DNA of 64,000 nucleotides. Source: Spongiibacter thalassae. Its GTDB lineage: Bacteria > Pseudomonadota > Gammaproteobacteria > Pseudomonadales > Spongiibacteraceae. Position numbers and translations under genes: made by a program. The stretch covers positions 558,001 through 622,000 of the forward strand of contig NZ_JAAWWK010000001.1 in NCBI RefSeq assembly GCF_012272835.1, given 5' to 3'. This document shows, one piece after another, positions 1 to 7,393 of this stretch (the stretch's first letter is position 1; each line of letters begins with the position of its first letter). Below the pieces are notes generated by a model. That model did not search any database and was not told where the DNA came from. It was given only the letters and a program-made list of their open reading frames with translations.

Positions 1-651
1 TGTTAACAGCATGACATCGCCTGGGTTTAGCTTGCGACTCTGACCGATTGAAGCGTAATACTCGGTCGCCTGTTGGGCGGTGAAATTAGGTGCTACATCA
101 TTTCTTACCCCTTTGGGCAAGCCGGTGGTGCCGGATGTGTAGATGATTAGCCGAGCGTCGCCAGCCGAGTATAGAGCCGGTGCATCAGCCGCCAACAATT
201 CATCATAGGATACGAAGCCTTCGGCTGGTACGTCCATTGAGATGCGCAATTTAATGGGCAAGCCATCGAAGGCCGGTATTAACGCGGTGGGTGATTCGTC
301 GTCGCACACGACAACGGTGGCGCCGCTATTCATCAAGACGTAATTGACTTCACTTGGAGTGAGACGCCAGTTTAGACCGAGAATCGTGCAGCCGATTTTC
401 GCTGCGGCAGAAGCGAAAATCGCCCATTCATAGCGAATTTGTAAGCGGGTAACAATGATGTCATCGGGGCCAATACCCTGGCGCACGAGCCCCTCGGCGA
501 GTGCGTCTGCGTAGGTGTTCCATTGCTTATAAGTGAGTTGTCGATTGCCGTCGATAATGGCAGTTGTATTGGGTTTTTGCTGGGCCCAATACTCAATGCT
601 TCCTGGAGTTGGCTGAATATCTGCTGATACCACTGCGTTGGAAGTGCTCAT
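1..651 (-). CDS. AMP-dependent acyl-CoA synthetase/ligase, N-terminal part (cut by window edge)
   Basis: The minus-strand frame begins at an ATG at 651 (MSTSNAVVSADIQ...) and stays open to base 1, so about 217 N-terminal residues are visible and the 3' end lies outside the window. The AMP-binding P-loop signature YTSGTTGLPKG sits near residues 160-172. This identifies the ANL superfamily, which activates a carboxylic acid with ATP and transfers it to CoA. The stretch WAQQKPNTTAIIDGNRQLTY is typical of fatty-acid-CoA ligase N-termini. The substrate cannot be read from this part. The gene shares an AT-rich block with a TetR regulator, a TonB receptor and a diheme cytochrome, which suggests catabolism of a hydrophobic compound; that is inference. 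A TTGCTA/TAGCAA palindrome lies about 47 bp upstream of the start. Confidence 0.85.
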   Translation of the reverse strand, partial: MSTSNAVVSADIQPTPGSIEYWAQQKPNTTAIIDGNRQLTYKQWNTYADALAEGLVRQGIGPDDIIVTRLQIRYEWAIFASAAAKIGCTILGLNWRLTPSEVNYVLMNSGATVVVCDDESPTALIPAFDGLPIKLRISMDVPAEGFVSYDELLAADAPALYSAGDARLIIYTSGTTGLPKGVRNDVAPNFTAQQATEYYASIGQSRKLNPGDVMLLT

Positions 652-1078
652 TATTGTTATCTCCTTGGCTGAAATTAGGTTGTGTAGTTGATATTATTTG
701 CTAAGCGCATAGCAAGTCAATGGTGAAGTTGGTCTCGCCGAGTTGATTTTTTTTAAGGTGTTCAGTGGCGGGTGGTTTTCTCGCAGGACATTTGAGTGCG
801 CTGCGGTGATGGAATAGCCAGGTTGTGCAAAGGCTCCCTGGTACTGCGCTGTTGAAAAAAAAGATGTGTGAAGGTGGATCGGCTGCAGCTTGTCTTATCA
901 GTTAATTGGCCTGGAGCTGCTTGCGTGTTTTCGGGAAAAACGGAGGCCGATATACGGCTACATGATCCTTCCAGTTGGCTGGTCGGATCATGCGAGGGGA
1001 ATAAAACTGAGGTGGTAGCGGCAAGCGGAGCAAAGCGCTTTCTATTTGCTCTGGTCGATCAGTTCGATTTCATTGTAA
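652..1078. other. Intergenic region between acyl-CoA ligase start and TetR stop
   Basis: About 430 bp without a convincing gene. It should hold the promoter of the minus-strand acyl-CoA ligase. The only clear structure is a palindrome at 698-715. A 73-codon plus-strand frame at 868-1089 has no ribosome binding site and no recognisable motif, and was rejected. Confidence 0.5.
698..715. promoter_or_regulatory. Palindrome TTGCTA-N6-TAGCAA upstream of acyl-CoA ligase
   Basis: Perfect 6-bp arms separated by 6 bp, 47 bp upstream of the acyl-CoA ligase ATG. The position and size suit an operator for a dimeric repressor such as the TetR protein encoded just beyond. The right arm is part of TAGCAAGT, which recurs twice near the cytochrome gene (4573-4580 and 4766-4773). 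Assignment to a regulator is inference. Confidence 0.35.
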
Positions 1079-1693
1079 TTATTGGATAACACGGAAGCTA
1101 TTAATCGTGGTGCAAATGAATTGTTCGACTACGGCTGAGGGGTCAAAGTCTTTGCTGGATACTGAAAACATGAGAGCGCCGCGAAGAAATGCGTAGATCA
1201 TTTGTGCGGAAGTTGCTGCATCTATGCTGGACTTGATATGACCTGCGTCGATACCGGCGGTGATCTGCTCTTGCAGTGTTGACGTGCCTTTTGTATTTAG
1301 CTTGGTGAAGGCGCGTCCTACAGATTCGTTCACAGGTGCTTGCGCCAGGAGGAAGGAAAAGGCGCGCATGGAGTCGTCCCCCTTTTTCAGTAAATTTGCA
1401 TATTGGCGGATCATTTCAATGAGCATGGGAAGGCCGCGCTCTGCATGCACGCCAGTCGATAAGCCAGCGTAATAGCGTTCAACAATGTGTTCGGCCACTC
1501 GTTCGATCAGTTGGTCTTTAGATGCGAAGTAATGTACTGGCAGTCCGCGGCTATAGCCCGCAGTCTGGCCAACTTCAGCCAACGTGAAACCTTTAAACCC
1601 GTTATGAGCGATCAATGAGACCGCAGCATCAATTAACTTGGATTCAGCCTCTTCCCTGCGGTCTACCTGGGTGCGTCGCTTTTGGATTGTCAT
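1079..1693 (-). CDS. TetR/AcrR family transcriptional regulator
   Basis: 204 residues, the usual TetR size. The N-terminal helix-turn-helix is visible at about residues 16-62, ending in SRGLPVHYFASKDQL, the family signature after the recognition helix. The rest is the ligand-binding and dimerisation domain, with a TetR_C-like C-terminus (MIYAFLRGALMFSV). The ATG at 1693 follows a GGGAG ribosome site. The gene is transcribed away from the TonB-dependent receptor at 1986 and towards the acyl-CoA ligase, so it probably represses one or both neighbours, lifted by an acyl-CoA or hydrophobic ligand. The family is certain; target and ligand are inference. Confidence 0.9.
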   Translation of the reverse strand: MTIQKRRTQVDRREEAESKLIDAAVSLIAHNGFKGFTLAEVGQTAGYSRGLPVHYFASKDQLIERVAEHIVERYYAGLSTGVHAERGLPMLIEMIRQYANLLKKGDDSMRAFSFLLAQAPVNESVGRAFTKLNTKGTSTLQEQITAGIDAGHIKSSIDAATSAQMIYAFLRGALMFSVSSKDFDPSAVVEQFICTTINSFRVIQ

Positions 1694-1734
1694 ATTGATC
1701 TCCCTGTTAGGCTTTTATTCAAATGCCATTTTCT

Positions 1735-1756
1735 CACAAGCTGGCATTAACTTGTG
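1735..1756. promoter_or_regulatory. Inverted repeat CACAAG-N10-CTTGTG in the TetR/TonB-receptor divergent region
   Basis: Six-base perfect arms separated by 10 bp, 42 bp upstream of the TetR ATG, inside the 292-bp region between two divergent genes. The motif GCCATTTTCTC occurs twice in the same region (1725-1735 and 1867-1877). It could be an autoregulatory TetR site, but short repeats like this arise easily by chance. Confidence 0.3.
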
Positions 1757-1985
1757 TGTGATTCAGCAAAATAGTGCAATGGAATTGCCTGTCTGCAGAA
1801 TAAGCTTGACAAGGCCATGGTGAGTCTATAAAACATGCTATACAAATAACAAGTATTTTTTGGCGCGCCATTTTCTCCTTGCTTATTGTTGTGGGTAGCG
1901 ATGAGACTCGAGCAGTTAAACGCATCCATTATGGCAGTAATCTCGCACAGGAAAGTCCGGTCGCCGATCGCAGGAGAGATCATCT

Positions 1986-4430
1986 ATGAATCAAATACTA
2001 AGACCGATTGTGCTTGGGGTTTTCCTGACTGGCGAGGGTGCCGCTGTACTCGCCGCTTCAGGACGGGCGAGCGACGAACATAGTTCAGCTGCGTCCGCCG
2101 AGAACGCATCAGGACAAGTTGTGAGAACCGCTAATCGGCGCGTTTTAGAAGAAGTTTTGGTTACGGCTCAAAAGCGCGAGGAATCATTGCAGGACGTCCC
2201 TATCTCAATTACATCTTTCAGTAATGAGTTTGTGCAGGAAAACTCTATTAGTGATCTTGGTGACCTCAGCTTGTTTGTGCCCAACGCACGTATAGATACC
2301 AACGGGACGTTGCCGCAGTTGAGTATTCGTGGTTTCAATGCTCACCCAATGAATCGTGCTTTTGAGCAGCCCATTTCAATGGTCATTGATGGTGTGACCT
2401 ACGGCACCTCGCCGTACTTTCAGCTTCCACTCTACGACATACAGCGCGTCGAGGTGCTGCGCGGGCCACAGGGAACCTTGTTTGGAAAAAATAGTACGGC
2501 GGGTGCTTTTAATATCGTAACGCGTTCCGGTGGTGATGAATTTAGTGCCAACGTTAATTTACAGTCTGGTCAAAGGGGGCACCGGAGTGTTGAGTTGGGT
2601 GCGGGTGGGCCGCTGGTAGAGGATGAGTTAGAGGTTCGTGTGGTTGCCTCGTTCGATGAACGAGATGGCGCATTGCGAAATACAACAAAAGCTGTGACGC
2701 CGTTAGCCAATGAGCGCAGTGGTGGAAATCGGCGGGAGGCTTGGCGGATAAAATTGACCGCCCCAGATCTGTTGGCGGGTCGCATGGAGTTTACCTACGA
2801 TCATGCAAATGTAGAAATGACGGGGTTGGGCTCAGAGCTTACTTTGGTTAATCCAGACGCAGAGGCGATCTATCGACAGTACGATCCAGGGTTTGATGGT
2901 ATTACCGATAATTACATCACGTCGGTTGATGGTGATGAATTTACTTCTATTGTCGTGGATTCGTTTGCCCTCAATCATAGCTTTGATGTTGGCGATTGGG
3001 GGGTAACACTTGTTGCGGGGTACTCTAAGCTTGAATATCAGTCTGTGATGGATGCTGATTTTGGCCCGACGCCCATGTTGACCCTGGATAACAAGGACAC
3101 GCACCCTCAAACCACGTTCGAGCTTAGAACCGATTCGCCGGATTTGGATGGTTTGCTTGGTTTGGGCAGCATGTTTGGTGCCGATTTAGGCAATAGTCGC
3201 TTGACGACCGGTGTGTTTTGGCAAGATCGTGAGATTAGTGATGCTTTGGGGCGCGTAATAATCGATCCGGCGTCTACTGTGGCCTTACTGGGGATCGATG
3301 CAGGGTCGAGCAGCGCGCCACTACCGGGTGCTCCTGCCATGCCGGGGGGGAGTGGAATTCAGAATGACCCTAGTGACGATGAAATCGTCGATATTGTGTT
3401 CAGTCAAATGACAGAGTCATTGGCTTTTTTCGGACAGTTGGATTGGATGTTTAACTCGGTAACCACGCTGCAGCTTGGGCTGCGGTATGGACAGGAGAGT
3501 AAGAGTGCGAACTGGGAAAGCGCCTACAGTCAAGGAACAGGTGCGCTGGCATTAGCGGCTCTCGGGCGCGAGGAATACGCCGCGCAGCGAGAGCGAGAGG
3601 AATCCAGTCTTATACCGAAAATACTGTTTAAATTTGATATCTCAGATGAGTCGAACGTTTATGTTTCATGGGTTAAGGGGTTTCGTGGCGGCGGGTTCAA
3701 TATGTTCGCCTCTACGTCAGCGGACTCAAACCTTGAGTACGAAGAGGAGGTTGTGGCGTCGTGGGAGGCTGGCGCCAAGTTAAGACTGTTTGACGGTGCG
3801 GCCAACCTTAATATCGCCGTTTTCCGCATGGTCCTTGATGATTTTCAAGTGTTAACGCAGGATCCAGATACAGCGGCCTTTGCTGTGGATAATTCGGGGC
3901 GGGCACTTTCTCAAGGTGTGGAGCTTGATGGAGTATGGTTGCTCACCGACTGGGTAAAACTCCAGGGTTCAGTGGGGTATAACCCTACAGAGTTTTTGGA
4001 ATTTCCTTATGGGGGTTGCACTAAGGATTATCCAGACACCGATGGTGACGGTGATGAGCGTTGTGACTTGACGGGCGAGCCGCTTGATTTCGCCTCGGAA
4101 TGGTCGGCAACACTCGGGCCTCAGTTCAATATCAATGTGCTTGGAGAGTTTGAACTTGTCGCGGGTATCACCGGCATTTATCAGAGTGAATATTACGCTG
4201 ATTTAGCGGTCCGTGATGACCGCGTGTTGCAAGGAGAGTCGCTGCGATGGAATGCGAACATTGGTTTGGGTAGTCGGGATGGGGCGTGGACGGTTCGCCT
4301 TGTGGGGCAGAATCTGACAGATGAAGTTGTTTCGATGTTTATCAGTGATGTGCCTTTATTGACGGGAACGTTCTACCAAGCTCCCGCAGCGCCTCGTAGC
4401 ATACACGGTGAGGTAACTTGGCGGTATTAG
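1986..4430 (+). CDS. TonB-dependent outer membrane receptor
   Basis: 814 residues with an N-terminal export signal (about residues 1-28). A TonB-box-like stretch EEVLVTAQKREESLQDVPIS lies at about 55-74, followed by a plug domain with RGFN and VEVLRGPQGTLFGKN, then a 22-strand-type barrel ending in an aromatic residue (GEVTWRY). The start has an AGGAGA ribosome site. It should import a large or hydrophobic substrate across the outer membrane with TonB-ExbBD energy. The VTAQKREESLQDVP style belongs to the abundant sphingomonad/marine receptors linked to steroids, terpenoids, lipids and glycans rather than classical siderophore receptors. It lies between a TetR gene and a diheme cytochrome lipoprotein gene. 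The true substrate is unknown. A possible hairpin (4442-4449 with 4470-4477) follows the stop. Confidence 0.92.
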   Translation: MNQILRPIVLGVFLTGEGAAVLAASGRASDEHSSAASAENASGQVVRTANRRVLEEVLVTAQKREESLQDVPISITSFSNEFVQENSISDLGDLSLFVPNARIDTNGTLPQLSIRGFNAHPMNRAFEQPISMVIDGVTYGTSPYFQLPLYDIQRVEVLRGPQGTLFGKNSTAGAFNIVTRSGGDEFSANVNLQSGQRGHRSVELGAGGPLVEDELEVRVVASFDERDGALRNTTKAVTPLANERSGGNRREAWRIKLTAPDLLAGRMEFTYDHANVEMTGLGSELTLVNPDAEAIYRQYDPGFDGITDNYITSVDGDEFTSIVVDSFALNHSFDVGDWGVTLVAGYSKLEYQSVMDADFGPTPMLTLDNKDTHPQTTFELRTDSPDLDGLLGLGSMFGADLGNSRLTTGVFWQDREISDALGRVIIDPASTVALLGIDAGSSSAPLPGAPAMPGGSGIQNDPSDDEIVDIVFSQMTESLAFFGQLDWMFNSVTTLQLGLRYGQESKSANWESAYSQGTGALALAALGREEYAAQREREESSLIPKILFKFDISDESNVYVSWVKGFRGGGFNMFASTSADSNLEYEEEVVASWEAGAKLRLFDGAANLNIAVFRMVLDDFQVLTQDPDTAAFAVDNSGRALSQGVELDGVWLLTDWVKLQGSVGYNPTEFLEFPYGGCTKDYPDTDGDGDERCDLTGEPLDFASEWSATLGPQFNINVLGEFELVAGITGIYQSEYYADLAVRDDRVLQGESLRWNANIGLGSRDGAWTVRLVGQNLTDEVVSMFISDVPLLTGTFYQAPAAPRSIHGEVTWRY

Positions 4431-4808
4431 AGTCGACGATCACCTGCCTGCGTCGGATTGATAGGGCTTAGGCAGGTAGATTGTTTTCTCGCGCGACACT
4501 TGACAGCTGAGGGGATGTTTGGAATACTAATTTTTAGGTTAAAATAATTTTTATAAAAACATGTTGAGTAGATAGCAAGTAAGTTCAGTTCAGTTCAGTT
4601 CAGTTCAGTTCAGTTCAGTTCAGTTCAGTTCAGTTCAGTTCAGTTCAGTTCAGTTCAGTTCAGTTCAGTTCAGTTCAGTTCAGTTCAGTTCAGTTCAGAG
4701 AAAGTAAATTACACAATTAAAATAGCGTTTTTGAACAAGTAGCCCGTAAAAATATGTTGAATGATTAGCAAGTTTAGCTAAGTTCACTCTACCTAGGAGA
4801 TAATAATT
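4431..4808. other. Repeat-bearing intergenic region between TonB receptor and cytochrome
   Basis: 378 AT-rich base pairs with no gene. It contains a possible terminator hairpin for the receptor (ACCTGCCT 4442-4449 / AGGCAGGT 4470-4477), the CAGTT array (4582-4698) and imperfect direct repeats flanking the array (about 4555-4587 and 4746-4785). A possible -10 hexamer TAAAAT is at 4718-4723, immediately downstream of the array. Confidence 0.6.
4582..4698. repeat. Pentanucleotide tandem repeat (CAGTT)22
   Basis: 22 uninterrupted perfect copies of CAGTT at 4586-4695, with a partial unit at each end (AGTT at 4582-4585, CAG at 4696-4698). The array ends 110 bp upstream of the cytochrome ATG at 4809 and begins 151 bp after the receptor stop. 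Perfect arrays this long are prone to slipped-strand length change. It lies outside reading frames, so any effect would be on promoter geometry, mRNA leader or termination rather than frameshifting. Confidence 0.97.
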
Positions 4809-6845
4809 ATGAGTGGAGTAAAGATGGGGCTTCCTTATGCCCTACTGGCCGCACTTATGGTCGGATGTGGAGGTGGTGGAGGTTCAGCGACTGTTCCACC
4901 AGTGGATGATGTTGTGGACGTTGTTGATAGTGGTGAGAATGCAGAAGAGTTCCCGCTTCTTGGCAGTCGACATGCCAAAAGCGAGTGGAATCTTTACTGT
5001 GACGGCAAACCCGACTCAGCCGAACTGCCGCCTGATCCTCGGACACTCGTCGTGCCTGGTACTAACGTTGGTAAGGCGGTTTACTTCAATGCCTTCTGGG
5101 AGTCATGTCACGAAAACGTCCCCGAAGAATACAATCCCACGCTTGAAACTTGTGGTGATTGGCGCGCGTCTGTTGAATTTGGCGAGCGCACCATTATCGA
5201 TATATTGCCTTCGATAAGCGCAACGGTATCAGCTGAAGAGTTTGGTTCGGCTTGGCAGGCATGGGGCCTAACCGAGAGGCCTGAAAATTACGATCAAATG
5301 TACACGCTTCGCTACGGCATGAACGCAGCACCCTACGACAACCCCTATCCGCTGCCCGGGGAAGATCCAAACTTGACCAACGGCGGCTCTGGACAGCTGC
5401 CACAAGGCTTCCGCCAAACGAAGGATGCAGACGGCAACTATACTGGCCAGATAGGCTCCACTGCGTGTTTGCTGTGTCACGGCGGTACAATCGGTGATCC
5501 ATACGCGGGGGATGATGTGTTTTCCCTCAAGAACCTGGGTCTCGGAAATAATAACGTGGATCTCGTTATGCAAGGGATTGATTCTGGCGTTCCGATTAAC
5601 GTGCTCTCACTCGGGACCGACCAGCGCGGACAGAACAATGCGACTGGAGGAACGGCTGTTTTGATGGGCCTCCTCGACTGGGATACGCTGGAAATAAACC
5701 CGAATCCAGCTAAGTTGGCAGTGTTGACGGCGGATTCAACACAGGCGACCGGTGCTCAACAGGATGCTCCCGCCTGGTGGGGGGACTCGTTTAAAACGCG
5801 CAAAATGTTCGACGGTGGTCCGGCCATGGATGCCCAGCGACTTGCTTTGGCCGCCGGTGGTGACTTTAGCTATGAGTTCATGGAAACACATGATGACAAG
5901 GTGATGATGTGGTTAACGTCACTGGAGTCGCCAAAATATCCAGGGGAAATTGATATCGCACTGGCTGAACAGGGCGCTATCCTCTTCCACGTTAAGGATT
6001 TGCGTGCGGCGCCAGGTAACGAAGGGAAATTGCCGACCGAAGGTAATGGGTCTTGCGCTAGCTGCCATGGAGTGACTTCGCCTCGCTTTGCCAACGACCC
6101 TGCATTCCTTGACGATCCGGCTTTGGAAGGTATTGCCGCTTATCGCGTGCCACTTGATGTTATTGGTACCGATCCTGCCCACTTCGATCATGTTGGTGAA
6201 GCCATGGCTGATGCTTGGGATTCATCGTTCTGGAGTTATACCGATGGGCAAGATAAATGGGTCGATCCTAAGGATAAAGATCCTGCTCTAGAAATGGCAG
6301 ATGATGGTTTCCCAAAGGATATGCGGCCTGAGGGCGTTTGTAAGTGGAATCGTACTCCAGGCTATATGGCGCCACCGCTATACGGTGTATGGGCGACGTC
6401 TCCCTACCTGCACAATGGTTCTGTTCCTACGCTTGAGGCGGTGTTGGATTCAAGTAAACGACCACAAATATGGCGTCGGCAGTTGCAAACTATTGGGCCT
6501 GTTACAGGGTATGATCAGCGTTTGGATGTGGCCTATGACTATGATTCGGTGGGCTGGAAGCATGATGTGCTGAGTTGTGGCGAGATACCGGGGAATACAC
6601 TGTTCAACTGTAATCCTGTGGACGATGAAGGCCCATCTTATATCCAGACTGTTATGGCTATGGCGAACTCCGCTTTGATGTGGGCCCCTTTTGCTCCAGT
6701 GAATGACCCGACCCCAGGTGCAGAGGATAAGCGCTTCATTATGGACACGCGTAAGTTTGGTAACTCCAATTCAGGGCATGACTTCACTGATGCCTTGACT
6801 GGGCGCGAACGTGAAGCAATTATTGAATACCTGAAAACCCTCTAG
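4809..6845 (+). CDS. Diheme c-type cytochrome lipoprotein, RoxA/MauG-CcpA-like oxygenase or peroxidase
   Basis: 678 residues. The N-terminus has a lipobox (LMVGC, Cys at about 20) followed by a Gly-rich linker, so the mature protein should be membrane-anchored. Two haem c motifs are visible: CLLCH at 220-224 and CASCH at 416-420. Conserved diheme-peroxidase-like stretches are DAPAWWGDSF (about 319-328) and GVWATSPYLHNGSVPTLEAVL (about residues 526-546). From memory, rubber oxygenase RoxA has the same overall length (678) and a near-identical haem spacing (about 199 versus 196 here); classical CcpA peroxidases are about half this size. A RoxA/RoxB-like oxygenase acting on polyisoprene or another unsaturated hydrophobic substrate is therefore the leading reading, but generic diheme peroxidase relatives share these motifs. 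Ribosome site AGGAGA at 4796-4801. A strong terminator follows directly. Confidence 0.75.
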   Translation: MSGVKMGLPYALLAALMVGCGGGGGSATVPPVDDVVDVVDSGENAEEFPLLGSRHAKSEWNLYCDGKPDSAELPPDPRTLVVPGTNVGKAVYFNAFWESCHENVPEEYNPTLETCGDWRASVEFGERTIIDILPSISATVSAEEFGSAWQAWGLTERPENYDQMYTLRYGMNAAPYDNPYPLPGEDPNLTNGGSGQLPQGFRQTKDADGNYTGQIGSTACLLCHGGTIGDPYAGDDVFSLKNLGLGNNNVDLVMQGIDSGVPINVLSLGTDQRGQNNATGGTAVLMGLLDWDTLEINPNPAKLAVLTADSTQATGAQQDAPAWWGDSFKTRKMFDGGPAMDAQRLALAAGGDFSYEFMETHDDKVMMWLTSLESPKYPGEIDIALAEQGAILFHVKDLRAAPGNEGKLPTEGNGSCASCHGVTSPRFANDPAFLDDPALEGIAAYRVPLDVIGTDPAHFDHVGEAMADAWDSSFWSYTDGQDKWVDPKDKDPALEMADDGFPKDMRPEGVCKWNRTPGYMAPPLYGVWATSPYLHNGSVPTLEAVLDSSKRPQIWRRQLQTIGPVTGYDQRLDVAYDYDSVGWKHDVLSCGEIPGNTLFNCNPVDDEGPSYIQTVMAMANSALMWAPFAPVNDPTPGAEDKRFIMDTRKFGNSNSGHDFTDALTGREREAIIEYLKTL

Positions 6846-6851
6846 TCCATT

Positions 6852-6889
6852 GCCGGAACGTGCATTGCGCGCTCCGGCCTTTTTTTTTG
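6852..6889 (+). terminator. Intrinsic terminator after the diheme cytochrome gene
   Basis: GCCGGA (6852-6857) pairs with TCCGGC (6873-6878), with further partial pairing in the loop, followed by a run of nine T (6881-6888 plus neighbours). It begins 7 bp past the stop codon. Confidence 0.9.
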
Positions 6890-7393
6890 TAGTTCTAACG
6901 TTTGGTTATTATCCTCTAAGTGCAATTTTCGCAGTATCTGTGGCGGAGTTTGTTGTAGGTGGTAGCGTAAAAAATACAAGAAAATAGGTTGACGATATAA
7001 AGAACTAAAATAATGTTTTAAAGGATATTCTGATTGTGAAAATTACCGGGATTGCGATAGTTTGCCGAAAAGCCAGGGATTATTTTTTGTATTACCTCGT
7101 GGCCACTGTTTTCAGGAAACGCTGAATTCGGTTGTTCTTGGTTTATATCGTAGATAGTAATTTTTTTATTACTTCTTAGGGTCAAAAATAATAGTGTGCC
7201 AGTATTTTTTAATTAACCAAAATAATTCATAAGAATTATTTTGGTTAATTAAAGAGTAAACGTGGACGTCTTGTCATGATTTCTTGGGATTCATTGTGTA
7301 GTGCACGTAAACAATCCAGATTATTTGTAGTCGTCGAATAAGCGTTTTAGTTTGGGTGTTAATAATAAATAATAGACAGTTGCGGAGGTGCTG
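6890..7393. other. AT-rich intergenic region upstream of the AraC regulator
   Basis: About 500 bp, very AT-rich, with no credible gene on either strand. It contains a 21-bp perfect inverted repeat at 7208-7253. The rest looks like ordinary promoter or leader DNA for the AraC-type gene; no tRNA or known RNA motif was recognised. Confidence 0.5.
7208..7253. repeat. 21-bp perfect inverted repeat with a 4-nt loop
   Basis: Left arm 7208-7228 (TTTAATTAACCAAAATAATTC, one base longer than quoted elsewhere) pairs perfectly with 7233-7253 across the loop ATAA. It lies 140 bp upstream of the AraC-type start. The arms are about 80% A/T. It is not followed by a T-run, so it is not a standard terminator. 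It may be a regulator site, a cruciform, or the relic of a palindromic insertion. Confidence 0.9.

Noticed and set aside
868-1089. 73-codon plus-strand frame between acyl-CoA ligase and TetR genes
   Set aside because: No ribosome binding site, no domain, overlaps the TetR stop, composition unlike coding DNA nearby.
4582-4698. CRISPR array
   Set aside because: The repeat has no spacers; it is a simple tandem pentamer.
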